The notes: generated by a model not told the origin, from the letters alone. 64,000 nucleotides of DNA from Magnolia sinica (GCF_029962835.1 NC_080588.1:18742001-18806000), one strand, 5' to 3'; shown: positions 35,613 to 48,612, counted from the first letter of the stretch. Numbers and translations are program-made.

Positions 35613-36735
35613 CACCACCTAACCAACATTTTGCTAGTCCCGAGCAAAACATACGTGAAGCAAACTTTCAAATTCAATTTTCAAACCTCCTTCTGAAAAC
35701 AACCTTCTGTGCAATGGAGTATGAATGAGTAAGAATCAAAGATGAAAGAGTGATAATTTAGAAATCTAGAGCCAAAACTCATGGGTAAACAATTGAATTA
35801 AGTCTTCCTACATCAATTAACTAATAAAATGGGTTCAAGCATCAAGTTTCTAATGTGATGAGTGAATCCTAACTCACTTTTCATGTAAGATAACTATCGT
35901 TTCCTAATGTCAACTATGCTTATTACTTCAAGGTGGATAGATCGACACAAGCACTGATTCCGAACCTATCCCATTTTCTCTTCTTTTTCTAGCTTTTGGA
36001 TTTTATACCGATGACCCTTTTTCACATTATTTTCAATCTTCTCCTTCTTTTTAAATGAAATTTCATTGAAACACACACATATAATTTTTATCAATCTAAT
36101 TGTCTTTTAGCTAGTTCTTTTCTTCATTTTCATTATTTTAAGATGGATAAGGATCTCCAGACTTGGTTCCTAACACTTTTCAATGATATACATGCTAAAC
36201 TCAGAAATTCTAGTATTATTCACATAAAACAAGTTAAGTGTGAATTGTGAATTAGATTCAATTGATGTTTAAACTTTCTTTTAATTAAATCATTGGGAGA
36301 ACTTAGCCAATAGTTTACTCAGTTGATCAAACTCCAACAATTCAAAATTTCATCTCTATATCTTATCATAGTACTCAAAATATTCTCAATTACCCAGATT
36401 TTCACTTTCTAAATGAGTTTTAAAATTGAAAATTAAAAATTTTCAAAGATTTTTGCTCAAAAATTAGGAAAACACATATTCATCTACCTAATCTCACCCC
36501 CTAAACTAAATTTTATATTGTCTTCAATGTAAAAAGATTTAATAATCAATGCATAAGAGACAACGAAAATAAAAGAGTAGTGTTAAGGAGATCATACCTA
36601 AAGAAAGAAAATTGAAGCATTTTCAAAGTTCTCATTATGTATAAGGAGTTAGCACAAAAACTAAGCAAACTAAATAATTATCCTAATTCTAAATCCTTGG
36701 AAAACAATAAACCTAACTACACTTCATCATACTAG
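35613..36735 (-). mobile_element. Athila D 3' untranslated region
   Basis: Non-coding, with the reverse complement of the Athila landmarks: GCTCGGGACTAGCAAAATG next to the LTR, and a GGGGGTGAGATTAGG block (about 36492-36506). It carries the uninterrupted form of the site at which LTR G inserted in Athila A (about 36300-36430). Confidence 0.65.
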
Positions 36736-36905
36736 GAGGTCAGTCCTGGTACACAGGATCAATCAAAGGGATGGATGTATCCTCTGAATCAAATTTCTCA
36801 ATGAATGGCTTAAGACTATGTCCCTTCACTTTGAAATTGTTGTCATTCATTGGATTCTCAATCTTAACAGCCCATGAGGATAAATAGTGAAAAGGCGAGC
36901 TAAAG
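36736..36905 (-). pseudogene. Athila D integrase C-terminal tail
   Basis: Minus-strand translation KVKGHSLKPFIEKFD then TSIPLIDPVYQD corresponds to the last integrase residues of Athila B (about 55985-56090). Homology stops near 36905, where a copia LTR begins in the same orientation, so the remaining Athila D coding sequence has been lost. Confidence 0.7.
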
Positions 36906-36909
36906 TTTG

Positions 36910-38545
36910 GTGGGGGAATAGGACTATGCCAAATAATCGAATAAAATACTGGAATAGTAAATAAATCAGATATCTCAATCGCACTAGTATTGGAACGTTG
37001 ATTCAAACTATTTGTAGGACAACCTTCACCCAAACAAGATTAGGCAGGACAACCTTATTTCTTGAATTTGATAAGAATCAAAATCTCAAACTAAGCAAAA
37101 GTAAATAAAATTATCTATTAAAAACATTCACCACTTTTACATAAAAGAAATTACAACCATTAACCAAAAAAATAATAAAAAGATTCACCACAACACCAAG
37201 AATTATAATGGTTCGGTGTGTTAACAACTGTTCTCAAACAGCCACACCTACTTCACTCCTAAGATTACTAACCACATAATCTCAACTTTCACTACAAATA
37301 AGGTTTTCACAGGGTCAACTTAAAACCTGATACAATTGTGATTTTAACGGGCTATCACAAACAAAGAAACCCCTCTCCAAGATTCCGGCTATCTCAGACA
37401 AAACCTATAATGAAATTTTTTGGTTATCTCATAAAAACCAAATATATAAAGTAAATTGATACTTATCTTCACTATAGAAGATGTTGTAGCTATAGAACAC
37501 TTTTCTTGAATGACGAATGTTCAATGTTCAGTCTAATAGAAAAGTCTAGGGTTTTATTTGATTTTAATTAAGTTTAAACCAAAGGCTACTTGCATTAATT
37601 CACTTTAATCTCAATGGGAGTAAACAGTTTTTTTAGAATCAAAATGGCAGAGTTTTGAGATGAAGGAATTAATGAAAAAGCTACAAAAAGATTATAAATA
37701 CTGCTTGATAGCTTGACAATAAGTAAGGTTTCTCTCTTTTGAATAAGGACTTTGATAGGCTTGAATTGTATTTTCATATTGAGAAAGAACGTCAATTTAT
37801 AAGCAGAAAGTTTGTTCATTTGACTGGTCTAAGGCAGTCTTTGACTGGTCGAAGCACCAGATTTAGTTCCAACAAAATTTCAAATTTGAGCGGGATAAGA
37901 TCTAACAGATCTTTGACTGGTCGAAGGTGACCTTTGACTGGTTAAGCAAGATAAATCTAAAATAATTTTGATTGCTAGACTTCGAGTCGAGGAACCTTCA
38001 ACTGGTCGAAGGTGGTCCTTCAACTGGTCGAGGAGTCCACTCGACTAGTCGAAAGTTCAATAGAAATTTTGTTATACTTCTGCTGTTGCTTGGACTAGTC
38101 AAGAAATTCTTAAACTGGTAGAGCTAAAACTTATACTAGTCGAAATTCAGTCATTTATAAGTATAAAAACCCAATTTAAAGTATGTTTTGAAAGCACTTA
38201 AACCTAAGGTCTTTCTAGGGTTTATAATACATGTATGGACTGATTTTTATAGGATTAGAAACTTGAAGTTCTCAATAGAGCTTGATCTTCTACTAGAAAT
38301 TTTAATAGATCTAGCTTGGTCTTCAACTAAAGCATGATTTTGAACTTGAGCTTGAACTTGAGCATGAACTTGAGCTTGAGCTTGAGCTTGATCATGAGCT
38401 TGAACTTGAGCTTGTGCTTGAACTTGAGCTTAAACATGGACTTGATCATGAGCTTGACTTGAAGATCACTTTGCTAAGTTGTGTTGACAAGACAAAATTT
38501 GACAAACTAGGTGTAAAATGTGCTTTAAACATAATAGTACTTACA
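36910..38545 (-). mobile_element. SIRE-type copia 3' LTR
   Basis: The minus strand starts TGTAAGTACTATTATG at 38545, directly after a purine tract, and runs to the TTGGCATAGTCCTATTCCCCC block near 36915, a few bases short of its expected terminus. It is homologous to the LTR at 1-944 in the opposite orientation. It contains a hexanucleotide repeat (38341-38461) and a run of GACTGGTCGAAGG-like words (about 37815-38130). Its end is fused to Athila D. Confidence 0.65.
38341..38461. repeat. (CTTGAG)n hexanucleotide repeat
   Basis: About twenty copies of CTTGAG/CTTGAA/CATGAG inside the copia LTR. Confidence 0.8.
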
Positions 38546-38559
38546 ATATCCCCCTTTGT
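38546..38559 (-). promoter_or_regulatory. Polypurine tract of the copia element
   Basis: Minus-strand ACAAAGGGGGATAT stands directly before the LTR start TGTAAGTAC. A second purine tract (AAAAGGGGGGAGAGA, near 38771-38785) may be an auxiliary tract; SIRE elements often have more than one. Confidence 0.6.
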
Positions 38560-39003
38560 CAATTTCGTGACAAAACTCTTCATGTTACATGAATCCGAAT
38601 GTAGCCCTGTATTCTTGTACTCATGATGTAGTTGAAGATTGTAAATATTTGTACTCCCCCTCAAGTTGTACTCTCCCTGTTCATACAACCATTCTAAGCA
38701 TACCTATTCCCAATTCATCATAGCGTATATACAACATATTCCAATCATATTGCATCATATATTCATACCATATCTCTCCCCCCTTTTGTCACAAGTTGAC
38801 AAGGGAAGAAGGATGGTAATCATCAAGAAAAGCATACGAATAATCAAATGAAGAGGTAGGAAGGCATATGAAATAACATATTAAAATATCAAAGGTAAGG
38901 AACAATCATTCAAGCAGAGTTAAGAACAATTATCCAATAAACCAAGTAGAATAATTGTTATACAACCCCAAAGATGAAAATAAGTAAAAAGAACTCAGTC
39001 AGA
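38560..39003 (-). mobile_element. Copia 3' untranslated region
   Basis: AT-rich non-coding sequence between the third ORF of the copia element and its polypurine tract. No gene seen. Confidence 0.5.
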
Positions 39004-39190
39004 TCCTAAGGAAGGAGCAGGCATGGAGGGATCTATCTGATACAAACTCCTCACAATACGGTGGAAGTACTTTTTCATGTACTTCACAGATGATTTTTGA
39101 GATTGCGCCACGTTATCCTAAGAAACCTGTAATGTCATCACCTTCTCTTCCAATGATTTTAGCTAATCATCAACCTGAGAAAGTTGATAG
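39004..39190 (-). pseudogene. Copia third ORF, C-terminal part (coiled coil)
   Basis: Minus-strand frame with LKSLEEKVMTLQVS, then SSVKYMKKYFHRIVRSLYQ, ending near 39004. It resembles the coiled-coil tail of the extra ORF found after pol in SIRE/Maximus elements. It is separated from its N-terminal part (43791-44770) by the solo LTR at 39191-43790. With that LTR and one duplication copy taken away, the two parts lie in the same frame. Point stops remain. Confidence 0.6.
39186..39190. repeat. Target-site duplication GATAG (left)
   Basis: GATAG precedes the LTR start TGCGATGCTC and equals 43791-43795. Confidence 0.85.
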
Positions 39191-42100
39191 TGCGATGCTC
39201 TGAACTCAAAAACCGGGCTCATAAAATTCTCGATTGCCAAATTCGGTGCCAACAGCCTCCGTAATACCCCATTTTCGGCTCCCAACACCCATATACTGGA
39301 TTCCGATCTTGGGATCCTACAAGGAGGATTTTTAACATAAATTTGTTTCATAAGAAGTATAACCATAAGCATAACCCACAAACAACAACCAATAATCACC
39401 ACATATCTACTATAATAAAAAACTTTGAGAACAATGCATAATGGGAAATACAATGTCGATATTAAAGGCTCTAGAAACTCAGCGGCATGCTCCTAACTCA
39501 GTGTTGTTACGGCGTCCTAGCGTCACCTGCACACCACGATCATGCATAAGCTTATAGAAAGCTTAGAGGGTGGTGTAAGTGTGTGTGCAAGGTAAGTATC
39601 AAGAATGCAATATTAGAGTAATGCGGAAACATGTTAGTAAGTCCATGAATGCTATCAGCGATACTAAGGCTATGTGATGCAAGGCCTACATGGCTAATGT
39701 TATATGCAAGATGCAACTCAAGCATACTAATCCTCATCTGAATCCGCATAACAATACAACTTATCTCTATAATATCACTGGGGTCTAGTACACTTTATAC
39801 CAGATTGCTAGCCCAACTAGACGCGCAACCATGCAAGTGGAAGAGACCTCACTATCTACCTAGCCAGTAGTCAGCCAATATTTACCCAGTAGGTCGATAA
39901 CAGACCCATTTACGAGCTGGTCAGACTCAGCCTAGCCTTGCCCCCTACCCTCAGGCGGGTAAGGCCACACCCCCTTCCAACCGACCATGACACAATGGGA
40001 GATGCTGACTAATGGTATTCAACACTCGTGTGCTCATGCATCCACTCAGTCTCAATGTTGGAGAATCCTCCTTGTACCATAAGGGTTTAGGGACTTTCTC
40101 CGAGGGACATTTATGGAGCCCTAATGCTAGAAACAAGTATTTTTGTTATCCAATCCTGTCATCTATGTTATACCTGTGAAGGCCACAACCCTAATATCGC
40201 TAGGGCATATAGTGATCATATCACACAATACAAGATGTATGAGTCATACTATCCAGTCATGCATCAATCTCGCGCTTACCATGCGCTCACGTGGGGCAAC
40301 TCCATCTCTCAGGGAGTCTCATAATCAATCTGTCCAATGGCATATGCTATGATCAATCACTCCTCATAATAAGCATACAAATGATGCGCATGGGCATGTA
40401 TTATAATGCTATGCTAACACATACTCAGTGCGTATACTAACATACTCGTAATCGATAATCAGCCCATATATAAGACGGGGTCCATAGAATGACAGTAGAT
40501 CTAATCCATAACATGAATATCGGTCCTCAACAGTGGATATATCAAATCTGATACCACAGATCCTTCCATCTACGGTGATGATGTACTCTCCTCATATCAA
40601 GGATGGGCCTAGATGGCCTACTCATATTAAGAATGGGCCTAGATAGCCTACTCATATCAAGAATGGGCATAGGAACAAGGAGTGGGTTTCCTCACACATT
40701 CCATCATGTAGCAATCTGGGCTTCCTACGTGCCCAATAAGCACAGGGTGGGCTCTACAAGGCATGGTGGAAGCATAATCTATAATGGGGGCCCAACAGTT
40801 TAGGTTAGCCCACTAAGACTAGATGGATAACACTTATGGGGGACCTAAATAGATGAGAATGGGCCTAACAAGGGCCTTAGGGAGGTTCACAACGTGGACA
40901 TTTAACCACCATTGTCCCCTAGAGTACATCTTGCATGAAATCTAACTTATAACAGGGCCCATGGCCCATATACTCTAGGAAAGAGAATGGGCAGCATACA
41001 TACCATTACACAAATCATGGTGGGCCTCAAGAAATGGCCCATGGTCCACATACATCAAGATGGGCTTACTTGGGACAGCCCATAACCCATAAATACAATG
41101 GCTATACAACAGATGCATCATGTTGGGCCTCATGGGGCAGCCCACATGCCCCAAAATAAATAGCTAAGGCACATTCAACATTCACCATTATGGACCTTAT
41201 AGTTCAACCCAAAATTTGGTAGATTGGATGGCCCATAAAGATACAATCACATACACAATAGTGGGCTTACATCTAGCCCATAAGGCCCAACACAATGGGT
41301 GGGCAACACTTGTATTTGGAAAGGCACTAAGGCTGGACATCTAGCCCATCTGGGCCTGCCTGGACATCCAAAATCTAGACAAGTTGGTCTTTGCTCAATC
41401 AGATGGTTAGTGGGCCACACAAGGCATGAATGGGACCCATAATTTTAGAAAAATACATGGATGGTGTGTCTACATAACACCCCCAATCTAGTGGGCCTCA
41501 CAACTCCAAAATATTCAGCTATATGCAATAACTTTGGGCCCTTACTTGACATCCAGCCCACCCAACTTTCTAGGCATACTGGGGTCCAGCAGATATGTTG
41601 TTTGAGTAAAATAAATACTTTATGGTGGCCCTTAAACATTACAGTGGGCCCCACTAGATGGAAGTTAAGGATACAACATATAAATCAAGGTGGGCCTGCT
41701 ACTGGATTGCAAGTCCAGCAACACCCAACCAGCTTGGACGTCCCAAGGGGCCTAGACGGCTAGCCCAAAATGCACTCAAAGTGGGCCCCAGCTGGGGCAT
41801 CCCACCAAGGGTGGGCCACGCCCAGGTGGACCACACAATGGAGGACAACATGGATATAAAACATCATCAAGGTGTCCACAAAGGAGGGTGCACGGTCGGC
41901 CCACCTGCTGGACGTTGGCCCATCTGGGAGGTCCAGCAGGTGGGCTGCTGGCCCAACTGTGGTGTCTCAAAAATGGATAGCCTAGATGCTTCACAAGCAC
42001 CTAAAGTGGGTCTCAGATAGGTGGGTCATAATAAAAATGGAAGGGGAAGACAAAATACATGCATCAAGGATAAACAAATTCTAGACAGCAAGCTGTTGAA

Positions 42101-43790
42101 AAAGAATGTTACTCCCCCTGTTGGATTCTTCCTCTAGAGTGGGCCCAAGCCTACCTAATCAAGGGAAAATGGGTGGACGGTATGCACCCTTAAGTGTACA
42201 ACAAGGTGGGGTCCACATGAGTGGCCCACCAGTCTAAGAACCTAGCTGATATTTTTGTTTTCCCTTCAAGCAGGGTTGCTAGACGGTCCAGAAATCTGGA
42301 CCATTTAAGCCCACTGGGCCTACTCCATGGGCATTCCAACAAGAGTGGATGGTGTGGGCTTCATCATACATCAAGGTGGGGTCCATACCTCAGTGGACCA
42401 CCCCATGATAATGGAAAAATAAGCTGATAAACATGGCTAAACTTCCATTCAAATAGACAACAAATGGGCTTAAAATTTTCTGGACAACAACATGTTGCTG
42501 TACATTCCAACCCATAAAGCTTGCTGGAAGATTGATATTCATCACATAGATCATGATATGTCCTACCTTAGTGGGCCACACATACCCCAGACCTAACTAC
42601 TAGTTGCATTTCACCTTAAATGTCAAAATAGGTAGCAAGGTGGGTCGTCCAACATCCAGAAAATGAACAACAAGACCGTCCCACCTTGCTGGACGGTCTA
42701 GGTGTCCTGGCCACTCTAGGTGGGCCACACCATCAGGGAAAGAGAGAGGGGAGTAGAGGGGGAAGGGAAGAGAGAAAGAGAGAGATCCACGGCCATGGGA
42801 GGGGGCTCTGTCACTATGAGCCCCTCCAAACAAATCAAACCATACGTCAATGGGTTCCATACATGCATAGATCCTACATCTAAAAATTAAAGGTGGGGAT
42901 GCCATCCCCACCATGAAATCAGGGTCTAGATGACCCAACAAATCCATAGATTTAAACAAAACATCATGATGGGGTCTATGAAGAATGGTCCAATCATGGC
43001 TTATGCATGCAACAAGGGTAGGCCATTGGCCACACTTAAGGGGTCAAGTAGGATCTCCACCATTGATTGGTGGATCCTACATGCTCCCATGTAAGAAAAA
43101 TCAAAGATCTAAGGAAGAAAACAAAAGATCTACTCCTAGGAATGGCACCCACCTCAAATATCCATCTTCTTCTTCCACCCTTAGGTTCTAATGCTTCAAA
43201 GGAATGGCTTTAGTGGTGGTGATAGGTTCTTAAGGGCTAGATTAGGGAGGCTAGAGCTTGCAATGGTGCTAGAAATAGAGGTTGCTTGGGACGTTTAGGG
43301 CTCTCTAGCAAGGGAGAAATGAGGAAGAAAGAGGGAGGGAGGGAGATAAGAGAGAGAGAGAGAGGCTAGCTAGGGTAATCATTGCACATGGGGAAGAGGA
43401 TAGCATGCCTAGCATGATTACAAGCATGCTTGGTAGGGTGATGTCACCCCTAGGTTAGTAGCCTAGGGTGACATCATCCAAATGATGATTCTTAGGAATG
43501 CTCAATATCTGGAATAACTATGGCCCCGCAATGTGCGGTCCACGGCCATGATGATGCGCGGGCCATAACTCTCAATCTAAGCATCGCATTGGCGCAGGAT
43601 ACACAGTGTTGGAGCCACGGCTACGGCGTAGTCGCAATGGTATAGGTTTCGGGTTGAGTAGACTCAAGTTTACAGGATGTAACTTAGGGTCACTTGCAAA
43701 TGCTATCTACAGGTCACGGGTCACCGAAATTTAACAGGGTGGATCGCGGGATCCTAAGGAATGGAATGGTACTAGGACACAGGCCTGACA
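39191..43790 (-). mobile_element. Solo LTR (4,600 bp) of the array superfamily
   Basis: Collinear with the array LTRs but much more diverged. It starts TGCGATGCTCTGAACTC (aligned to TGTCATGCCCCAAACTC) and ends ACAGGCCTGACA, with GATAG on both sides. It has the same order of landmarks: the AAAACCGGGCTCATAAAATTC start, the ACCTCACTATC block, TGGGCC-rich middle, GGACGGT words and GA-rich patch (42740-42785, 43320-43370). The 57-bp repeat and AC run are absent. It inserted into the copia third ORF and then lost its internal region by LTR-LTR recombination. Confidence 0.85.
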
Positions 43791-43795
43791 GATAG
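43791..43795. repeat. Target-site duplication GATAG (right)
   Basis: Directly follows the LTR end CCTGACA; matches 39186-39190. Confidence 0.85.
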
Positions 43796-44770
43796 TCTGG
43801 ATCTTCTAGATCATCTAACTCTTCGATTTCAACAAAGATATCATCTATAGACTTGTCTTCTGGTGGTGGAGGTGCTTCTTCCTCTTCTTCGTTGTCATGT
43901 TGACTAGGAAGATATTCCAGATTCATCTTATTCATATTTGTATTGTTAAAAGGTAAAACAGATTCTGGTGCCTTAGATGTGGGAATTTGGACATTACAGT
44001 GTAACACAATACACGTAATGAGATAGGCAAATGGAATAGAACCATGACCAAGATAAAGACGAAACTGGATACAAGATGAAGACGAAACTGGATAATGAGA
44101 TAGCAAATAAGAGAAGGAAGACAAATTTATACACTAGACACAACTAAATGGAGGACACGGGTCTTAAAGGGAGTAAGTTCCAACTTATTCCCATACCTTG
44201 AATGGACATTTAATGTAAAGATGCAATGTAGGATTCAATATTTGGGGAGCATCTAGGTGGAATGAAGCGCATTACCGGAATGTCATTCCACCTTAAACCG
44301 ACATAGTTTATACGTAATCACTAGCCGTTCGGTATGAGTCATTTTATTAGTTAAATTTTTAAGAGGAATTCCATCCTCTGCGATAGTAATCTCAGTTAAT
44401 GTTGTGATAATATAGCGATTAACTGTGAATGTGTCTACTAGAAATTTAATTGTAATAGTAAGGTTTTTGAGAGACACATCACGAATCGACACGAACATTG
44501 CCTATGCTATGAAATGGTAAGTTGTTCCGCCCCAACCAAATATACCATCTCATCCGATATTTGAAAGAAGAGGGACAAGTTCGAATCGAGCAATGTGAGC
44601 TAGATTTACACTATGCTCAATAATTATGTCCCTTAAGCGAAAATCCCTAGAATGCTCTGAATCTTCTTCGAGGCCCCTTAGGGTTCTCACATTAGATGGA
44701 GTTGGCCTAGATGACGTGCTACCACAGCTTTGTGTGATGCGGTTCTCTTCATATGATGCTTCATTTAATG
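43791..44770 (-). pseudogene. Copia third ORF, N-terminal part (putative plant transposon protein-like)
   Basis: Minus-strand pieces include RDFRLRDIIIEHSVNLAHI, IFGWGGTTYHFIA, SLKNLTITIKFLVDTFTVN, GSIPFAYLITCIVL and an acidic EEEEEAPPPPEDKS stretch. The order resembles the extra, sometimes called envelope-like, ORF after pol in SIRE/Maximus elements and the 'putative plant transposon protein' family. Its function is unknown. Stops and frameshifts are frequent (near 44505 and 44280). The C-terminal part continues at 39190 beyond the nested solo LTR. Confidence 0.6.
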
Positions 44771-45229
44771 ATTACTCAAGAAATAACTAAAGAGGGTAAA
44801 GAGATTATGGGTAGATCAAATTTTTTTCACAAATCTCAGAACAAATGGGTTTGGAAACCAAAATAAACCGAAAATAAGAGATTAACTAGCAAAGATTTAC
44901 TCAAATCTACAAGGAAACTAAAAAATGACCACTTACTAACAAGATTTGGAGATGGGTTCGTCAAGAGGAGCACCGACTCGTCGAAGAAGAAAGTGAAAAT
45001 GAAAGGAAAAAAGTGATCTTTGACTTTTAGGGAAGAATCCACATGGTCCTCGACCGATCGAGCAGTGTGCTTGACTCGTGGAGGATTCGATTGGTCGAGA
45101 ATGTCCTTGACCCATCGAAAAACCAAAAAAATGATTATATATATATATATATATAATTTTATCATTATTTTATTGTTATTTTATGTATTTAATTAAATAT
45201 AAATAAGAAATAAATAAATACATAATTAA
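44771..45229 (-). mobile_element. Copia spacer between pol and third ORF
   Basis: AT-rich, with a (TA)n run at about 45138-45157. Two short CGACTCGT/TCGACCGATCGA-like blocks recall the GACTGGTCGAAGG words of the copia LTR. I see no convincing coding sequence. Confidence 0.45.
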
Positions 45230-46960
45230 TTAATTAAAAACACACAAACCAATATCATTCTTTAAATTTGAAAATTTATTCATGTCGAGCAGTTTGGTCA
45301 ATATGTCTGCAAGTTGCTTCTGAGTTTGAATATATTTTAGCACAACTCTCTTATCTTCAACAAATTCTCGAATATAATGGTATTTAATATCAATATGTTT
45401 TGTACAAGAATGTTGGATTGGATTTTTTGAAATGTTAATTACACTCAAATTATCGTAATATAATGTCATTGTATCTTGCGCGATGTCATAATCAACTAAC
45501 ATTCTTTTCATCCAAATGAGTTGAGTGCAGGCATTACCAGCTGCAATATATTCAACTTCAGTAGTTGAGAGTGATAAAGAATTTTGTTTCTTACTGAGCC
45601 ATGAACTAAACAATTCCCAACATAGAAACATCCACCGCTGGTAGATTTTCTATCGTCAATATTTCTAGCCCAGTCTGCAGCAGTATATTCACCAATTTGT
45701 ATGGATGTATTATGTGGATACTAAAGTCCTAAATTAGCAGAACTTGCGACATATCTGATTATTCTCTTAATAACAATTAGATAAGATTCTTTAGGATTTG
45801 ATTGATATCGAGCACATATTCCAACACTAAAAGAAATATTAGGTCTACTAATAGTTAAGTATCAGAGACTATCAATCATACTTCAATATAAACGGGAGTC
45901 AATACTTTTACATGATTCATCTTTTGAGAGTTTTAGAGTTGTACTCATTGGAGTATCAAAATTCTTTCCATTCTCAAACCCGAACATTTTTACAAGGTTC
46001 AAAGCATATTTGGTTTATGATATGAATATACCATCTTGTGTTACTTAACTAGCAATCCAATAAAGTAGTTTAGTTTACCAACCATGCTCATTTCAAACTT
46101 GGATTTCATCAGATATGCAAACTCAATAGATAAGTTAGTGCATGTAGATCCATAAATTATATCGTCAACATAAATCTCTACTATCAATATATGATCGTTA
46201 TATTTCTTAACGAATAAAGTTTTATCAACGCTACCCATAATGAAGTTATGACTAAGTAAAAATTTAGTCAATTTTTCGTACCATTCTCTGGGAGCTTGTT
46301 TCAAACCATAAAGTGCCTTTTTAAGACAGTATACATGAATTGGAGATTTGGGGTCCTCCAAACCCTTAGGTTATTTAACATAAGCCTCCTTATGTAAGTC
46401 ACTATTTAGAAATGCACTTTTGACATCCATTTGATATATTTTGAATTTCATATAACATGTACTCGAAATAAATAATCTTATGGATTCAAGACGCGCAATT
46501 GGTGTAAAAGTTTCATCGTAATCAATACCTTTTATTTGTGTGTACCCTTGTACAACCAATTGAGCCTTATTTCCGATAATATTACCTAATTCATCAGTTT
46601 TATTCTTAAAAATTTATTTGGTTCCAATTATATGTTTATCATAAGTTCTAGGAACCAAGTACTACGCATCATTTTTGACAAATTAATTTAATTCTTCTTA
46701 CATGGCAATTATCTAACTTTCATCAGTAAGTGCTTCATTTGCATTGGCCGGTTCAATTTGGGAAGTGAAACATACATAATTACAAATATTTTTTAATTGT
46801 CTTCTTGTTTGTACACCAGTACTAGGGTTACCCCTATACCTGTGTAAACATGCTTTCTTCTAATACGCACAAAACTCTCCTATTGTGCCCCGCGTAATGA
46901 AAGTACATTGCACTAATGAAAATTGTTTCTCTTCCTTTTATGCCTTTATTTCTGCTTTTT
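45230..46960 (-). pseudogene. SIRE/Maximus-type copia pol: reverse transcriptase and RNase H, decayed
   Basis: Minus-strand order: NICNYVCFTSQIEPANANEA (about 46780), GYTQIKGIDYDETFTPIARL and MDVKSAFLNSDLHKEAYVK (46559-46371), VYCLKKALYGLKQAPREWY, then the active site VEIYVDDIIYGST (46361-46041) with both Asp residues intact, and RNase H LSLSTTEVEYIAAGNAC, TKHIDIKYHYIREFVE and KQLADILTK (45631-45230). These motifs are diagnostic of Ty1/copia and the wording is closest to SIRE. The segment between 46040 and 45632 is frame-broken. Integrase, protease and gag are absent: the sequence changes near 46960. Confidence 0.85.
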
Positions 46961-47510
46961 GTTTGGATTTTCTACCCCAATAGATGCCCCTTGATCCTCT
47001 ATTGATCTTGCTCTAAAGTGAATAGAGGATCAATCAACTTCGTTTAAAAATCACTTTTTTTTAAAGATTCATTGCGCACCTGCTTTGCCCGTTGCGCTAT
47101 CAGGTTGACACAATGGTATTCGGGTATGGACCGACTATATAAGCCAAGGTCAGACCATTTCTCAAATTACTTTTCTTTCTTTCATCAAACATAATTATCT
47201 TTCCGCACAACAGATTCCTGTGCATAAATGAGCTTACACGCAACAGATTCCTGCGTGCAAAGGAGCCTACGCATAACACACCCCTGCGCGCAATCAATCG
47301 TTCCGCACAACACTTCTGCCTTCAGCAGAAATCTTCTAAGTACCCAAAATTTGCTGGAATTTTCACAGTACGTTTGATGGCTTGCACTAAGAAATGCCAC
47401 ACTTCTTCTAGAGAGTAAGCTACCCCATCTCAATGTTTAAAACCTTCAAACCCTCAATCACCTTTAGCAGAGAATGATCCTAAGAAAAGAGTTTGGGTTA
47501 CTAGCAAGCA
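46961..47510. other. Unassigned stretch with a degenerate GCACAACAGATTCCTG repeat
   Basis: No family match seen. Between about 47200 and 47320, CCGCACAACAGATTCCTG, ACGCAACAGATTCCTG and related words recur about four times. The minus-strand frame at 47433-47185 follows this repeat and looks like an artefact. Confidence 0.4.
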
Positions 47511-48612
47511 TGTCATGCCCCAAACTCGGGGACCAGGCTCACAAAATTTTTAATCGTCGAATCTGGTGCCAACAGTTTCGTAGCATCCCATTCTTGGCTC
47601 CCAGCACCCATATACCGGATTTCGATCCTGAGATCCTATAAGGAGGATTTTCAACATAAAATTTTCTTTTATAAGAAGTATAACCAAGCCACAACAACAA
47701 GAACACCACCACATATCCACTAATATCAAAAACTTTGGAGTACAACGCATGAAGGGAAATACAAGATAGACAACAAGTCTCAAAAAATATCGCCACAAGC
47801 TCCTACTCCTGCTTGGCTACGTCCTAGTGTCACCTGCATGCAACGGTCGTGCATAAGCTTATAAAAAGCTTAGAGGGTGGTGTAAGTGTGTGCACAATAT
47901 ATGTGTCAGGTATGCAATATCAAAGTAATGTGGAAAAATGCTAGAAAGTCCATGATGCTATCAGCCATATCAAGGCTATGCGATGCAAGGCCTACATGGC
48001 CAGATGTTATATGCAAGATGCAACGCAACCATACCAATCCTCATCTGGGATCATATATCAATACGGCTCATCTCCGGAGTATCACCGGGGTCTAGTACAC
48101 TCTACACCAAATCGCCGCCTACTAGACGCGCAACCATGTAAGTGGAAGAGACCTCACTATTCGCCTAGCCAGTAGTCAGCCAATATCTACCCGGCACGTC
48201 GATAGCAGACCCATTTATGAGCTGGTCAAACTTAACCTAGCTATGCCCCCTACTCTCAGGTGGATAAGACCACACCCCCTTCCAACCAACCACAACACAG
48301 TAGGAGACGCGACCTACTGATATTCGGCACTTGGGCGCTCATATATCTACTCAGTCTTGACTTTAAAGTATTCTCTTGGTACCATAAGGGTTTTGAGACT
48401 TTCACATAGGGACATCCATAGATCCCTAGTGCTAGAAACAAGTATTTATGTTACCCAATCCTATCATCCGCACTATGCCTGTAAAGGCTACAACCTTGAT
48501 GTCGTTAGGGCACACAGTGATCATATCACACAATGTAAGATGCATGAGTCATACTATCCAGTCATGCATCAATCCTACGCGTACCGCATGCGCTCATGTG
48601 GGGCAACTCTAT
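47511..48612 (-). mobile_element. Truncated LTR of the array superfamily
   Basis: Starts TGTCATGCCCCAAACTC and tracks the solo LTR at 39191 (CCAGTAGTCAGCCAATAT, GCATGCGCTCATGTGGGGC). It is cut at 48612 by Athila B, where the solo LTR continues uninterrupted (about 40305 onward). The rest would lie beyond Athila B and its own nested insertions, outside the window. Confidence 0.75.

Noticed and set aside
36740..37033. Whole open frame on the minus strand as a single protein
   Set aside because: Only the last 50 or so codons match Athila integrase; the rest is copia LTR sequence read across a fusion junction.
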